The notes: generated by a model from the letters alone, not told the origin. Counted from the first letter of the stretch, positions 1 through 7,891 are shown. The stretch: 26,385 nucleotides of DNA from JAGXIT01 sp049293335 (GCA_049293335.1 JBATSO010000016.1:1-26385); one strand, 5' to 3'. A program made the numbers and translations.

Positions 1-1
1 T

Positions 2-112
2 CGAAGCATCACCAACTTTAGTGTCAACCTACTTACCGGACTGATTGCCTACCAATTACAACCAAAGAAGCCCCATATTCGGGTGCCCAAGGTGTTATTA
101 CTGGAAGGTTAG
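2..112 (+). CDS. 3' end of a truncated ORF, possible IS982-like transposase C-terminus
   Basis: An open frame enters from the left edge and ends at TAG (110-112). The last 36 residues include NFSVNLLTGLIAYQLQPKKP and then a short basic/hydrophobic tail. This 'NF.VNL..GLIAY...PKKP' pattern recalls, from memory, C-termini of IS982-type DDE transposases; it was not checked by search. The ORF converges on the SGNH gene and overlaps its stop codon. If it is a transposase, the element would end just past the stop, near 120-126, where the outward-facing strand reads ACCCCAGCTCGACC; IS982 ends commonly begin with AC. Both the family and the boundary are inferred. It could instead be the end of an unrelated gene. 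Confidence 0.5.
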   Translation, partial: RSITNFSVNLLTGLIAYQLQPKKPHIRVPKVLLLEG

Positions 113-1245
113 GTCGAGCTGGGGTTATATATAAATTCACCCTGACCAGAAATATACGAATCGCCCATGCCAAGCAACCCCAGTTGATGCGTTGGCGCCC
201 CCGACACTGTTGCTATATACGTTGCGGCCTTGTAAATATCCGTCCCTTGGTAATCATAGACTGCGTTAAAACTTAAGGTTTCGTTTGTTCTAAACCTAGG
301 GTTTAGGGGCCGCACTACGCTGCCAGCTATACTTTTTATGCCGCCGTCTACAGGTTTTTTATTGACTAGTCCGTTCCACACATCTTTTGACTGGCAATAC
401 GTACGAGCACTCTTAGCGGTAGCCGATTGGTCAGAACAAGTAGTCGTGTCGTACACCTCAAGCGATGGCGAAGTACCGTCTGGAGATGCGTTTACAATCG
501 CAGCATATTTGCCGTCATTACTGACTGCAAAACTTGGGCTTCCTGGCCCTATGTACGCCGTGTCTGCGCCCTTATAAAGCTGTGGTGCGAATAGCTTCCC
601 CTCCCAGGTGTCTGTATTGAACACCCACAACCCATTGTTTAGATTGTTCGCCACCATCCATTTACCGTTTGCTGAAAAGCCCATGGCTACCGTATCAAAA
701 TAGATAGGATAATTGTTGCCATCTCTAAGCACAAAGTCGGGCGCTTTCGTAATGTAATAATTCGGCTCTCGGTTGCTATTGTTTGAATATGCGACATCAC
801 GCATACTAAGCGATCCCGGTTTATATATACGTAGTGTTGTGTAGGTGCTCATTTCGGAAACCATTGAGTAATCGGTGCGATTTGTAGGTAAAAACCTTGT
901 ACTGGTTGTGTTGGCCTGAAATAGTATAGGAATACTACCAGGTCCTCCGGTAATTATACGAGCACCTTTTGTCATAGTACCGAGCTGGAAAGGAAATGTA
1001 CATGTCTTTACTGGTTCAGACCCTCGTGGTTGATGCGTGTATGGCGTGCAGTCTGTGCCAGAAGCGGGAGGCGGTGTATTGCTCGGCAGCTCTGCAATCT
1101 TTTGTAATGATGGTACGCCACCAGTAAGCCAAGTAGGTGTTTCTGCATATACTGACTGGCCTATATAGAAGGCTACTAACCCCAAAATAGTACAGCTAAA
1201 CAGAACATGCCCCCCCCGAGACAAAACTGATCGTGCTGCGCTCAT
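109..1245 (-). pseudogene. Exported propeller-like / SGNH hydrolase, truncated after the catalytic Ser block
   Basis: A secreted or surface protein of 378 residues. Residues 10-34 form a signal peptide with a likely cut after SVYA. Residues about 185-270 hold beta-propeller-like strands (GFSANGKWMVAN, AVSNDGKYAAIV). Paired cysteines occur near 66/82 and 270/284. At 361-367 it has GDSYISG, the block I motif of SGNH/GDSL esterases, with Ser363 as the expected nucleophile. The frame then ends 11 residues later, so the rest of the hydrolase fold, including the Asn and the Asp-x-x-His blocks, is missing. The last residues appear to be encoded by DNA from the neighbouring putative IS end. A GGGAG sequence lies 4-5 nt before the ATG. 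The preserved product would be a propeller without an active esterase. The SGNH motif is clear; the cause of truncation is inferred. Confidence 0.7.
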
Positions 1246-1291
1246 AACGCTCCCAAGAATTAACTTTCAAACGAACTGTACACCCTTTTTA

Positions 1292-1885
1292 CTACTTTGG
1301 CAAGTAGTCACTGCCATCAAAGACAGGAAAGTATGGTTTTAACGCATCTTTACTACAATAGATGTCAACTACCCCCTGGTTGGATGTTTTAGAATAATCC
1401 ACACCACAGCTCATAGTAGAATAACTAAATATGTAGACCTTTCTTGAAGCCTCAGAACTTGGGAGTGAATTTGCTGAATTATCCTTGAGTTGCACGTTTA
1501 GCTCTTGTTCAATTATACCGTTTATCGATTCTATAGAAACCTGTTCCAAATTATAGTTTTGCTTCGTACTTAGCAAACATCCGAGCGGACCGAGACCAAA
1601 ATCTCGACTTGCGTAATGACATTCCTGCACCTCTTTGCTTTCAGTTGGCTGACCAACTTCGCGGGCTATTTGCTGGGCAAGAACATGCAGGTCAGCTTTA
1701 ACGGCCATAAACTGGGCTCGCTCTACATTAACTCTATGGTTGTAGTTAATAACGTAGATAATGCGCCAGAGGATGAGGCCAAGGACAACTACACCTATTC
1801 CAGTGAGCAGTTTATGCCGACCGAAAAAATTTGGAGCAGTCTTTTTTTGTTTTGAGCTAGTTTTCTTCATCTTTTGCTTTGCCAT
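1292..1885 (-). CDS. Membrane-anchored protein of unknown function
   Basis: I do not recognise this 197-residue protein. A Lys-rich cytoplasmic N-terminus (MAKQKMKKTSSKQKK) is followed by one hydrophobic segment at about 28-46, which predicts an N-in/C-out anchor. The outer part of about 150 residues carries four cysteines (ECHYA, GCLLS, SCGVD, YCSKD) that could form two disulfides, consistent with an extracytoplasmic location. An extended -10 (TGCTATCAT) ends 7 nt before the ATG and there is no Shine-Dalgarno sequence, so a leaderless mRNA is likely. It is divergent from the membrane-protein gene at 1959 and shares a 73-bp intergenic region with it. Confidence 0.75.
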   Translation of the reverse strand: MAKQKMKKTSSKQKKTAPNFFGRHKLLTGIGVVVLGLILWRIIYVINYNHRVNVERAQFMAVKADLHVLAQQIAREVGQPTESKEVQECHYASRDFGLGPLGCLLSTKQNYNLEQVSIESINGIIEQELNVQLKDNSANSLPSSEASRKVYIFSYSTMSCGVDYSKTSNQGVVDIYCSKDALKPYFPVFDGSDYLPK

Positions 1886-1892
1886 ACTGCTT

Positions 1893-1901
1893 ATGATAGC
1901 A
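1893..1901 (-). promoter_or_regulatory. Extended -10 for the gene ending at 1292 (predicted leaderless)
   Basis: The minus strand reads TGCTATCAT, with TG one base before a TATCAT hexamer. Seven bases separate the hexamer from the ATG at 1885, so transcription would begin at or next to the start codon. Confidence 0.5.
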
Positions 1902-1943
1902 AACTTATCAGGTCAATTACATTGCTACCAAACTAGTCAATCA

Positions 1944-1952
1944 TGTCATAAT
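1944..1952 (+). promoter_or_regulatory. Extended -10 for the gene at 1959 (predicted leaderless)
   Basis: TGTCATAAT is followed by exactly six bases (TGAGTT) and then the ATG at 1959. No ribosome binding site precedes the start. The spacing matches the modules at 3217, 3817 and 10312. Confidence 0.5.
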
Positions 1953-1958
1953 TGAGTT

Positions 1959-2615
1959 ATGAAAATACATTCTAACCTTAAAAACGATTTTATATGGGCT
2001 CAACTGGCGCTGTTTGTTGCCATGAGTTTACAAGCAGTTTCATGGTCGAATAATGGAAACCTTTCATTCGGGCCGCACCCACTGATTATTCTCAGCGAAC
2101 TTTCGCTAGCAATCATACTTGGTCTAATGGCCATACACCCCAAATTCGCAGACCGTAGCGCATACAAAACTGCCTCTTATGCGCTGCTTGGGTTAATATC
2201 TGTCGAAAATATCATTGCTGTAGTACTTGTTGTACGGAAGTTAATCGAGCCAGACCTAGTTTTGTCGGGGTATCAATTACTGGGTTCGGCCGTGGCAATA
2301 TTTTTAACAAATATTATTGTGTTTGGCTTGTGGTACTGGGAGATTGATAGCCCAGGGCTAACGGGGAGGCGCTGGTCAAAAAACGACCGCGACTTTATGT
2401 TCTTGCAACAAAAAGAACCTAAAGACTATCCAAACTGGCAGCCAACGCTCATCGACTACCTCTATATTTCTGTCACCAATGCCATCAACTTCGCCCCGGC
2501 CGATACCAGCCCTATTACCAGACAGGCCAAGGTGCTTATGGGCTTGCAAGCGCTTATTTCCATTACCACCCTGGCGCTGGTGATTGCCCGGTCTGTCTCT
2601 ATTCTCGGACAATAG
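1959..2615 (+). CDS. Integral membrane protein, channel-like C-terminus (DUF1345-like)
   Basis: A 218-residue protein with about five hydrophobic segments (near 13-30, 42-60, 70-92, 102-125 and 190-215). The C-terminal part, YISVTNAINFAPADTSPITR followed by a long helix ending in VIARSVSIL, resembles the re-entrant/second-helix layout of two-TM potassium-channel pore domains and the DUF1345-type membrane proteins. It lacks the TVGYG selectivity signature, so potassium selectivity is not supported. It is transcribed alone, and convergent with the HD-hydrolase gene, whose stop is 4 bp away. Function unknown. Confidence 0.7.
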   Translation: MKIHSNLKNDFIWAQLALFVAMSLQAVSWSNNGNLSFGPHPLIILSELSLAIILGLMAIHPKFADRSAYKTASYALLGLISVENIIAVVLVVRKLIEPDLVLSGYQLLGSAVAIFLTNIIVFGLWYWEIDSPGLTGRRWSKNDRDFMFLQQKEPKDYPNWQPTLIDYLYISVTNAINFAPADTSPITRQAKVLMGLQALISITTLALVIARSVSILGQ

Positions 2616-2619
2616 TTCG

Positions 2620-3210
2620 CTAAATAATTGGCGTCAATGGCTCTACGGCACTCTGTTTCATCAGGAACTCATACTGCTCAGCAAAGGCCGCGCGAGCTTC
2701 GGGTATGGTGATTTTGTAGTTCCAATCTTTCTCAAGTTTGGCTCGGTTTCTAGCAAGCAATTCTTCAGTTGATAGCAGAGGGTTTTCACGCCAGTGCAGG
2801 CTTAAAAATGGCCCAACCATGTGCGAGCAGCCATCGGCACTGGCTACAATTTGCGCCTCAAGTGGTGCTTCGCGCAGGTCTAGTTCTAGCTTTTTATCCA
2901 TAGTCTCTACACCACTTACGGCTCGTCCTACGAAATCCGAGGCAAAGCCTATCTCTGTAAGTTTTGCTCTCCCGGCTGAAAGTGTTGTGCTGTACTGGTT
3001 TTCGAAATCGAGGGCCTTGCCGTAATCGTGCAGCCACACCATCACCTCCACGAGTTCTCGGTCTGCCGCTGGATATTTCTTGCACAGCTCCAGCGCTATC
3101 CGCTCCACAATTTCCAGGTGCCATTTTACAAACCATTCATGATGCACAAAACTAGCATCGGCCGAAACCTGCCGAACGTGCGCTTTCCAGGCCTCAATCT
3201 TCTCGTTCAT
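2620..3210 (-). CDS. HD-domain phosphohydrolase
   Basis: This is a 196-residue soluble protein of the HD metal-dependent phosphohydrolase superfamily. The order H (His31 in WHLE), HD (His61-Asp62 in WLHDYGK) and D (Asp126 in SADGCSHM) matches the metal-binding H...HD...D signature. The small size and lack of other domains suggest a stand-alone nucleotidase or similar house-cleaning hydrolase; the substrate cannot be read from the sequence. The ATG at 3210 lies 6 nt after TGTTACAAT, so the transcript is probably leaderless. The module reads TACAATGAACGTATGAAC, nearly the same as those of the next two upstream genes. Confidence 0.8.
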   Translation of the reverse strand: MNEKIEAWKAHVRQVSADASFVHHEWFVKWHLEIVERIALELCKKYPAADRELVEVMVWLHDYGKALDFENQYSTTLSAGRAKLTEIGFASDFVGRAVSGVETMDKKLELDLREAPLEAQIVASADGCSHMVGPFLSLHWRENPLLSTEELLARNRAKLEKDWNYKITIPEARAAFAEQYEFLMKQSAVEPLTPII

Positions 3211-3216
3211 ACGTTC

Positions 3217-3225
3217 ATTGTAACA
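3217..3225 (-). promoter_or_regulatory. Extended -10 of the HD-hydrolase gene (predicted leaderless)
   Basis: The minus strand reads TGTTACAAT, then six bases (GAACGT), then ATG at 3210. It matches the promoter/start modules at 3817 and 4637 at 16 of 19 positions. Confidence 0.55.
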
Positions 3226-3228
3226 AAA

Positions 3229-3810
3229 CTAGGATAACGCGCGGCGGCGATAGTGGATGACTACGACCATCAGTGCATTCCCCAGGAAAATATATAGCGG
3301 ATAAATAAGCTGTGCAAAGTTAAGAGTTCCAACGACCGCGAGGCCCAAAAAGCCACTCATGCAAGACAGCACCCATGTTAGAAGCGTCTCTGTTTTGGGG
3401 GCATGCCACGTCTTCGCAATTGTTAAGCTGTAACCTATCATATCTACGGCCACAATTATCAGGAGCGCGGTAAGTGGGCTGTGTAAAATCTGCGAAACGA
3501 TCATGCCGAGCGCCGCAATTACCAGTACCGCTCCGTCTCGAAATTTAAACCTGCCATACCCATAGCGTAAAGACAAAAAAGCAATTGCCCCACAGCCAAT
3601 TGCACTTACAATTGTCATAACCACAGACCAGGTGCTGCCTGCTTGAATCTGCGCAATACTGGCCATAACACCCAGCCCCATCCACACCCACCAGGTCGCC
3701 CGTTCTGGTTTAGTTGTGTGGCGCAAAATATCACGAATGTACGGCACCACGCAAAGCGCCATCAACACACCAGAACTCAAACCCAAGACCGTTCGTACCG
3801 TTTCGCTCAT
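3229..3810 (-). CDS. PQ-loop-like multi-pass membrane protein
   Basis: The protein has about 193 residues and roughly seven hydrophobic segments. Two related loops can be seen: VVPYIRDILRHTTKPERATW near the N-terminus and a second, DMIGYSLTIAKTWHAPKTET, in the middle. Their 'PYI..I.....P...TW' form is that of PQ-loop/SWEET-like transporters. I chose the start at MSETVRT (3810) over an upstream ATG at 3873, because 3810 lies six bases after TGCTACAAT and overlaps the TGA of the preceding gene as ATGA. Both a private leaderless promoter and translational coupling are therefore possible. The substrate is unknown. Confidence 0.7.
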   Translation of the reverse strand: MSETVRTVLGLSSGVLMALCVVPYIRDILRHTTKPERATWWVWMGLGVMASIAQIQAGSTWSVVMTIVSAIGCGAIAFLSLRYGYGRFKFRDGAVLVIAALGMIVSQILHSPLTALLIIVAVDMIGYSLTIAKTWHAPKTETLLTWVLSCMSGFLGLAVVGTLNFAQLIYPLYIFLGNALMVVVIHYRRRALS

Positions 3811-4598
3811 GCGCTCATTGTAGCAGGTCGATTCAGCCGAGCTATCAGCGGCGCAACGACATACTGCATGCACACTAGGCTAATTACGAAGGCGATCGCC
3901 GTGCCCCACCACAGCCCTACGCGAGGGTACAGAAAATGCACCGCAACTGCATACACCGTTGGGTTCGTAGAACCGCTGAGCATCAGCATGCGGGCAAATG
4001 ATTGAGTGTAGCGAACGCCGCGAGCAAAATAGGCAATAACAAAGGTCGAAAGAAATCCTGCCGGAAACCCTGCCAATATTCCACCTAAAACTGCCCCGCC
4101 ATATCGGCCAGCCAAGACTGCGCTAGCTATAATAGTTCCTGCAAAAACTGCGCGAATGAGTAGTTGTGTTTTGGTGAATTTCACTTTTGCGCCTTTTATC
4201 TCGCCAACGGGTAAAATACGCTTAAAATTCAAGGTCAACACTGCCATACCAACAAGCCATATGGCGCTATTGACCCATATATTTGTAAGATGCAACCCGC
4301 GTACCGCCATGATCGCCGCAAGCCAAAATGCACTCGCGAGCGGCAGCGCAACTGCCAAACCTCGCCGTGCTTGAGCCGCCAGTAGCCACAAGAAAAATGG
4401 GTTTATAATGAACGGTACAATGGTCGAAACGGCAGACTTCGCTGCAAAATCAGCCCCCTGGTTTATGCCAATGAATAGTAGTGCCACCAGCACCGTGTGC
4501 GGCATGCCGCCCAGCAAACCGCCCAGCCGCGTCCCCTTTTTCTCGGCAATAACCGAAACGAGCATCAGCCACACACCGCCGATGATAAAAGAAAGCAA
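3807..4598 (-). CDS. Multi-pass membrane protein with an internal repeat; possible N-terminal frameshift
   Basis: A hydrophobic protein (263 residues from TTG at 4598). Two repeated motifs, RLGGLLGGMPHTVL near residue 25 and VLGGILAGFPAGFL near residue 170, show an internal duplication of a three-to-four-helix unit. The frame from TTG has only a poorly spaced GAGGG before it. The promoter module at 4637-4645 instead points to ATG at 4630, which opens MTAEQLFG and then stops at TGA. Adding one T to the T5 run (4610-4614) would join the two frames as MTAEQLFWLRVLLSFIIGG. The true start is therefore uncertain: an indel, an assembly error, or a real TTG start. Its TGA overlaps the next gene's ATG. 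Function unknown. Confidence 0.7.
   Translation of the reverse strand: MLSFIIGGVWLMLVSVIAEKKGTRLGGLLGGMPHTVLVALLFIGINQGADFAAKSAVSTIVPFIINPFFLWLLAAQARRGLAVALPLASAFWLAAIMAVRGLHLTNIWVNSAIWLVGMAVLTLNFKRILPVGEIKGAKVKFTKTQLLIRAVFAGTIIASAVLAGRYGGAVLGGILAGFPAGFLSTFVIAYFARGVRYTQSFARMLMLSGSTNPTVYAVAVHFLYPRVGLWWGTAIAFVISLVCMQYVVAPLIARLNRPATMSA
3817..3825 (-). promoter_or_regulatory. Extended -10 of the PQ-loop gene (predicted leaderless)
   Basis: The minus strand reads TGCTACAAT, six bases (GAGCGC), then ATG at 3810. The element sits inside the last codons of the upstream gene. A 19-bp stretch (TGCTACAATGAGCGCATGA) is identical to that at 4627-4645. Confidence 0.55.
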
Positions 4599-4636
4599 AA
4601 CCCTCAGCCAAAAAGTTGCTCGGCAGTCATGCGCTC

Positions 4637-4645
4637 ATTGTAGCA
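4637..4645 (-). promoter_or_regulatory. Extended -10 of the repeated membrane-protein gene
   Basis: The minus strand reads TGCTACAAT followed by GAGCGC and ATG (4630), the same 6-nt arrangement as at 3817. The ATG is out of frame with the long ORF, as described for that gene. Confidence 0.5.
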
Positions 4646-4664
4646 AAGTGTGCAAGTAGTTGAA

Positions 4665-5171
4665 TCATGCCGTGAGCATCATATCGTAAGATTTGGCGGT
4701 AATCTGAACTAAAGGCCGAGTCAAACATGGACGATCGTCAGGTGCTAACCCTGGGATGTAGCCCTCCTGCCTGAATGCCCGTGTACTTTGGGCGTTACGA
4801 CAGATTGCAAACGGTTGAATGTGCTTCGGCAAAAGAAATGCCGTGGCAGATGCAATCAGTTTTTCAGATATTTTTTGGCCTTTCCATGGGTCGGGGACCC
4901 ACAAACTACCGACTTCTTGCCATCGTGTCGAACCATGCTTTTCTGGCTCAATAAAAACTGCTTCTGACTTTACTCGAATATAGCCTACTATATCCTGCCC
5001 AGCCAGCGCCACCCAACCAACATCATTTATTACCTGCTCGGTTGGCACATGCTTCATATGTCCTTGGTCTGCCAACCGACAAATTGCATCAGTAATAGCA
5101 TGCGCCGTTCTTGTCTGGTCAAGCCCGTGATCTTCAATTTTAGCCAGAGGAACCATTAGAACTTCGCTCAT
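4665..5171 (-). CDS. GNAT-family N-acetyltransferase
   Basis: A protein of about 168 residues with the layout of the GCN5-related acetyltransferases. It has strands around GWVALAGQDIVGYIRVKSEAV, an acetyl-CoA-binding motif A region EVGSLWVPDPWKGQKISEKL (the usual Q/RxxGxG/A pyrophosphate loop appears as WKGQKIS), and a motif B region RNAQSTRAFRQEGY. The start at MSEVLMV (5171) is two bases after the stop of the amidohydrolase gene; a longer frame to 5279 would run inside that gene and is rejected. It is the third gene of an operon with argG. The context allows acylation of an arginine-pathway amine or amino acid, but the substrate is not readable. Confidence 0.75.
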   Translation of the reverse strand: MSEVLMVPLAKIEDHGLDQTRTAHAITDAICRLADQGHMKHVPTEQVINDVGWVALAGQDIVGYIRVKSEAVFIEPEKHGSTRWQEVGSLWVPDPWKGQKISEKLIASATAFLLPKHIQPFAICRNAQSTRAFRQEGYIPGLAPDDRPCLTRPLVQITAKSYDMMLTA

Positions 5172-5173
5172 AG

Positions 5174-6175
5174 TTAGTCGAGGAACAGCGCCTTTCGGCC
5201 GCTTACGGTGGCAATTTCGGCCAGGACATCCATGTCGTACGTATGCGTTGCTTCCAGCAGAAAACGTAGCTCTGTCCACATGTCGCCATCGCTGTAGGGT
5301 TTGTATATGTCGGCGATGTCGTCTGTGCCGAGCGCCACACGCACGCCGGCGGGTATCATTTCGTCTATTGGCGTCACAGAATTGTGCGATGGCGCCAGCA
5401 CCTCGTTGCGGCGGCTATCTATCCAGGCAGAAGGGCAGGCAATGACGGTAATGTCTTGTTCCACAAGCTTTTTGTATACCATATCGCGATACTCTTTCGG
5501 CTGCGCGGCCAGTGAAATCGAGTGGACTGCCGCAACCTTGCCCTTGTAACCATATTCTTTTGTTTTGTCCGCTAGCAGCTCGGTGTCGCGCTGCTCTGGG
5601 TCGTTGTACTGGTCCACGTGCACATGCAGCGGCTTGCCAAACTTCTTCGCAGTTGTAAAAAGTATGTCGAGGTGCTCGGCTTTACGGTCCACGCCTATTT
5701 TCACCTTGCTGTCTCGCTCAGGCAGCCCGCCGATAATGTCTACGAAGCTGGCCGCCTCCTCAAACCACTGGCGTTCAGTTTTGTCCATAAGACCCTTGAT
5801 GGGCTGGTGAATAAATAAAATTTCCATTTGACCCTTGTATCTGGCCTTCACGATGTCTGCCGCCTGCAGGTTCTTGTCCTCGACCACGCTGTCACAGTCA
5901 ATGAATGAGCCGATGGCTTGCACGCCTTGTGCCAGTTGGTTTTCAATAACCTGCGACATATGTTCGACTATTTTGTCCACACTTACGATAGCCTTAAATT
6001 CATCCGGGTGATCCCACTTGACATGCAGCGGGTCGCCAATCTTATCCCAGTTATCCCAGTTTATGATGTAGCTGCGGTCTATGTGGGTGTGGGCGTTGAC
6101 CCAGCCGCCGTTTTCTTTTATGCGCTGCAAAAGAAGCTGCTTTGGATCTATCTGTTGCCAATCTGTCTTGGCCAT
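5174..6175 (-). CDS. Amidohydrolase-superfamily protein, cytosine-deaminase-like
   Basis: A 333-residue metal-dependent hydrolase with a TIM-barrel metal signature. It shows HTH at residues 29-31 (NAHTHIDRSY), HVHVDQYND at 184-192, His218 (AVHSIS) and Asp285/286 (LGTDDIAD). The order HxH...H...H...D and the 'HVD' motif match the cytosine deaminase / CodA-like branch. The usual Glu of the CodA-type HxDE motif is Gln189 here, so deamination of cytosine itself is uncertain. The ATG follows the argG stop directly (TAAATG), so it is translationally coupled to argG. The substrate may be a guanidine-, amide- or ring-containing metabolite linked to that enzyme; this is inference. Confidence 0.8.
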   Translation of the reverse strand: MAKTDWQQIDPKQLLLQRIKENGGWVNAHTHIDRSYIINWDNWDKIGDPLHVKWDHPDEFKAIVSVDKIVEHMSQVIENQLAQGVQAIGSFIDCDSVVEDKNLQAADIVKARYKGQMEILFIHQPIKGLMDKTERQWFEEAASFVDIIGGLPERDSKVKIGVDRKAEHLDILFTTAKKFGKPLHVHVDQYNDPEQRDTELLADKTKEYGYKGKVAAVHSISLAAQPKEYRDMVYKKLVEQDITVIACPSAWIDSRRNEVLAPSHNSVTPIDEMIPAGVRVALGTDDIADIYKPYSDGDMWTELRFLLEATHTYDMDVLAEIATVSGRKALFLD

Positions 6176-7816
6176 TTAGCGGACCCTCGCGTGAACGATT
6201 TTGTTTATCATGTCTTTGGCAACAGTTACTGAAGTAACGAGTGGGATGTTGGATTTCACAGTCTTTTCACGGATTATCTGGCCATCGCCCTTTTCTTTGT
6301 CGGTCACGGCCTCTGTTTCGTCGTTGGTGGGGATGTTTATGACGAGGTCAAAGCGACGTGCGTCGAGCAGTTCGCCTAGGTTTGGCTTAAGCTCTGGTGT
6401 GCTAATTTTGTTCACCAAAATAGCTTCAATGTCGTGCGATTTGAGGAACTTATACGTTTTGTAGGTGGCATACATGCGGTAGCCCATGTCGTGCAGTGCT
6501 TTCATTTCGGGCAACAGCTTGAGCTTGTGAGCCCGCGTGCCAACAGAGAGCAGCACCGTGCGCTGGCGAGTCTGCGCTAACTTCATTTGCAAGGTGTAGT
6601 GCTCAATAAACCCTGCCGATGAGTTCTGATTAAATAGGTTGCCGTCCGCCATAAAGGTGGCGAGCTTTTCGTCGAACACAGTGTTTGGAGTTTCGACTGC
6701 TACTGCCTCAAGGTGGCCCTTATACAATCGCACTGTTACTGTACCAGTAATCTTGTCATTCACTTTGTCTATGTAGGCATTTAGGTCGTCCATAAGCGGT
6801 TCAAACCACAGCGCGCCGTAGCATAGGTAGGCCCATTTTTCGTCGACTATAGATTTAAACTCGTTTTCAAGCCGCGTTGACGTGTAGCGCTCTAACGCTT
6901 TGTGGGCAGTAATAATTGTTTCGGCGGCTGGCGCTTCGTACAGGCCACGTACTTTTAGGCCAATCACACGGTCTTCCAGCAGGTGCGTAATGCCGATGGC
7001 GTGTTTGGCGCCGCGCTCGTTCAGATGCGCAATAATATCGGCTAGCTTCATTTGCTTGTCGTCAACCGCCACTGGCAAACCTTTTTCGAACTCGATTTTT
7101 ATAAGCTCTGGTTTATCTGCGGCCTTTTCGGGCACCACGCAAACCTGCAATATTTTTTCCATGGGCGGAATAAGCGCAGGGTTTTCAATTTCACCGCCCT
7201 CGCCTGTTACGCCCCACATATTATCATCGTAGCTGTAAGGCTTGTCTTTAGTTTGTTTCACGGGTATACCGTGCTTGCGGCAATATTCAAGCTGCTCGTC
7301 GCGGCCCATGCCCCATTCACGAACAGGCGCCACAATCTTAATATCTGGGTTCATAGCCAGTGCCGAGCCTTCTATACGAATCTGGTCGTTGCCTTTGCCC
7401 GTGGCGCCGTGGGCAATAGCATCGGCGCCTTCTTGTGCAGCAATTTTGACCGCCCATTTGGCGAGCAACGGTCGGCCGAGTGGTGTACTAAGGTAGTAGC
7501 GCCCCTGGTACATGCCGTTCGCTTTAATGCCCTTGGCAATGTATTCTTCGGCAAACTCGTCTTTGGCGTCAACCACAATCGCTTTGAGCGCCCCGAGGTC
7601 AAGAGCTTTTTGCTTAATGGCTTTTAGGTCATCTGCTTGCTGCCCAATATCGATCGTCAGGGCAATAACTTCGGCTTTGTACTGTTCCTGAATCCACTTA
7701 AGCATGGTCGAGGTATCGAGCCCACCAGAATAGAGTAAAACAACTTTTTTAACTTCGCCCTTACGGCCTTCGTGTGAAGCAACCTTGATATATTCGTTTT
7801 TACCCTTTAGTGCCAT
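6176..7816 (-). CDS. argG: Argininosuccinate synthase fused to a C-terminal CarB-type MGS domain
   Basis: ArgG joins citrulline and aspartate with ATP to give argininosuccinate, in the cytoplasm. The PP-loop ATP-binding motif LLYSGGLDTS lies at residues 27-36, after a 24-residue N-terminal extension. Typical ArgG segments follow: YLSTPLGRPLLAK, AHGATGKGNDQ, PVREWGM. The core ends near residue 415. Residues 420-546 are an extra domain matching the methylglyoxal-synthase-like fold at the C-terminus of carbamoyl-phosphate synthase large chain: VLLSV, MYATYKTYKFL, AILVNKI, RFDLVINIPTN, IREKTVKSNIPLVTSV. In CarB this domain binds ornithine, UMP and IMP. The usual ArgG is about 400-445 residues, so the fusion is real excess length. 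AAGGAGT sits 4 nt before the ATG. First gene of a three-gene operon. No argH is in the window. Confidence 0.93.
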   Translation of the reverse strand: MALKGKNEYIKVASHEGRKGEVKKVVLLYSGGLDTSTMLKWIQEQYKAEVIALTIDIGQQADDLKAIKQKALDLGALKAIVVDAKDEFAEEYIAKGIKANGMYQGRYYLSTPLGRPLLAKWAVKIAAQEGADAIAHGATGKGNDQIRIEGSALAMNPDIKIVAPVREWGMGRDEQLEYCRKHGIPVKQTKDKPYSYDDNMWGVTGEGGEIENPALIPPMEKILQVCVVPEKAADKPELIKIEFEKGLPVAVDDKQMKLADIIAHLNERGAKHAIGITHLLEDRVIGLKVRGLYEAPAAETIITAHKALERYTSTRLENEFKSIVDEKWAYLCYGALWFEPLMDDLNAYIDKVNDKITGTVTVRLYKGHLEAVAVETPNTVFDEKLATFMADGNLFNQNSSAGFIEHYTLQMKLAQTRQRTVLLSVGTRAHKLKLLPEMKALHDMGYRMYATYKTYKFLKSHDIEAILVNKISTPELKPNLGELLDARRFDLVINIPTNDETEAVTDKEKGDGQIIREKTVKSNIPLVTSVTVAKDMINKIVHARVR

Positions 7817-7891
7817 GAGACTCCTTAAAGTTACGGTTAAGAATTATGTTTTACGTACATTTTGAAAGATTTCCTCACAAATCTGCTCAAA

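Noticed and set aside
5174..5279. Longer N-terminus for the GNAT gene
   Set aside because: It would overlap the end of the amidohydrolase, and the extra residues look like out-of-frame translation of that gene.
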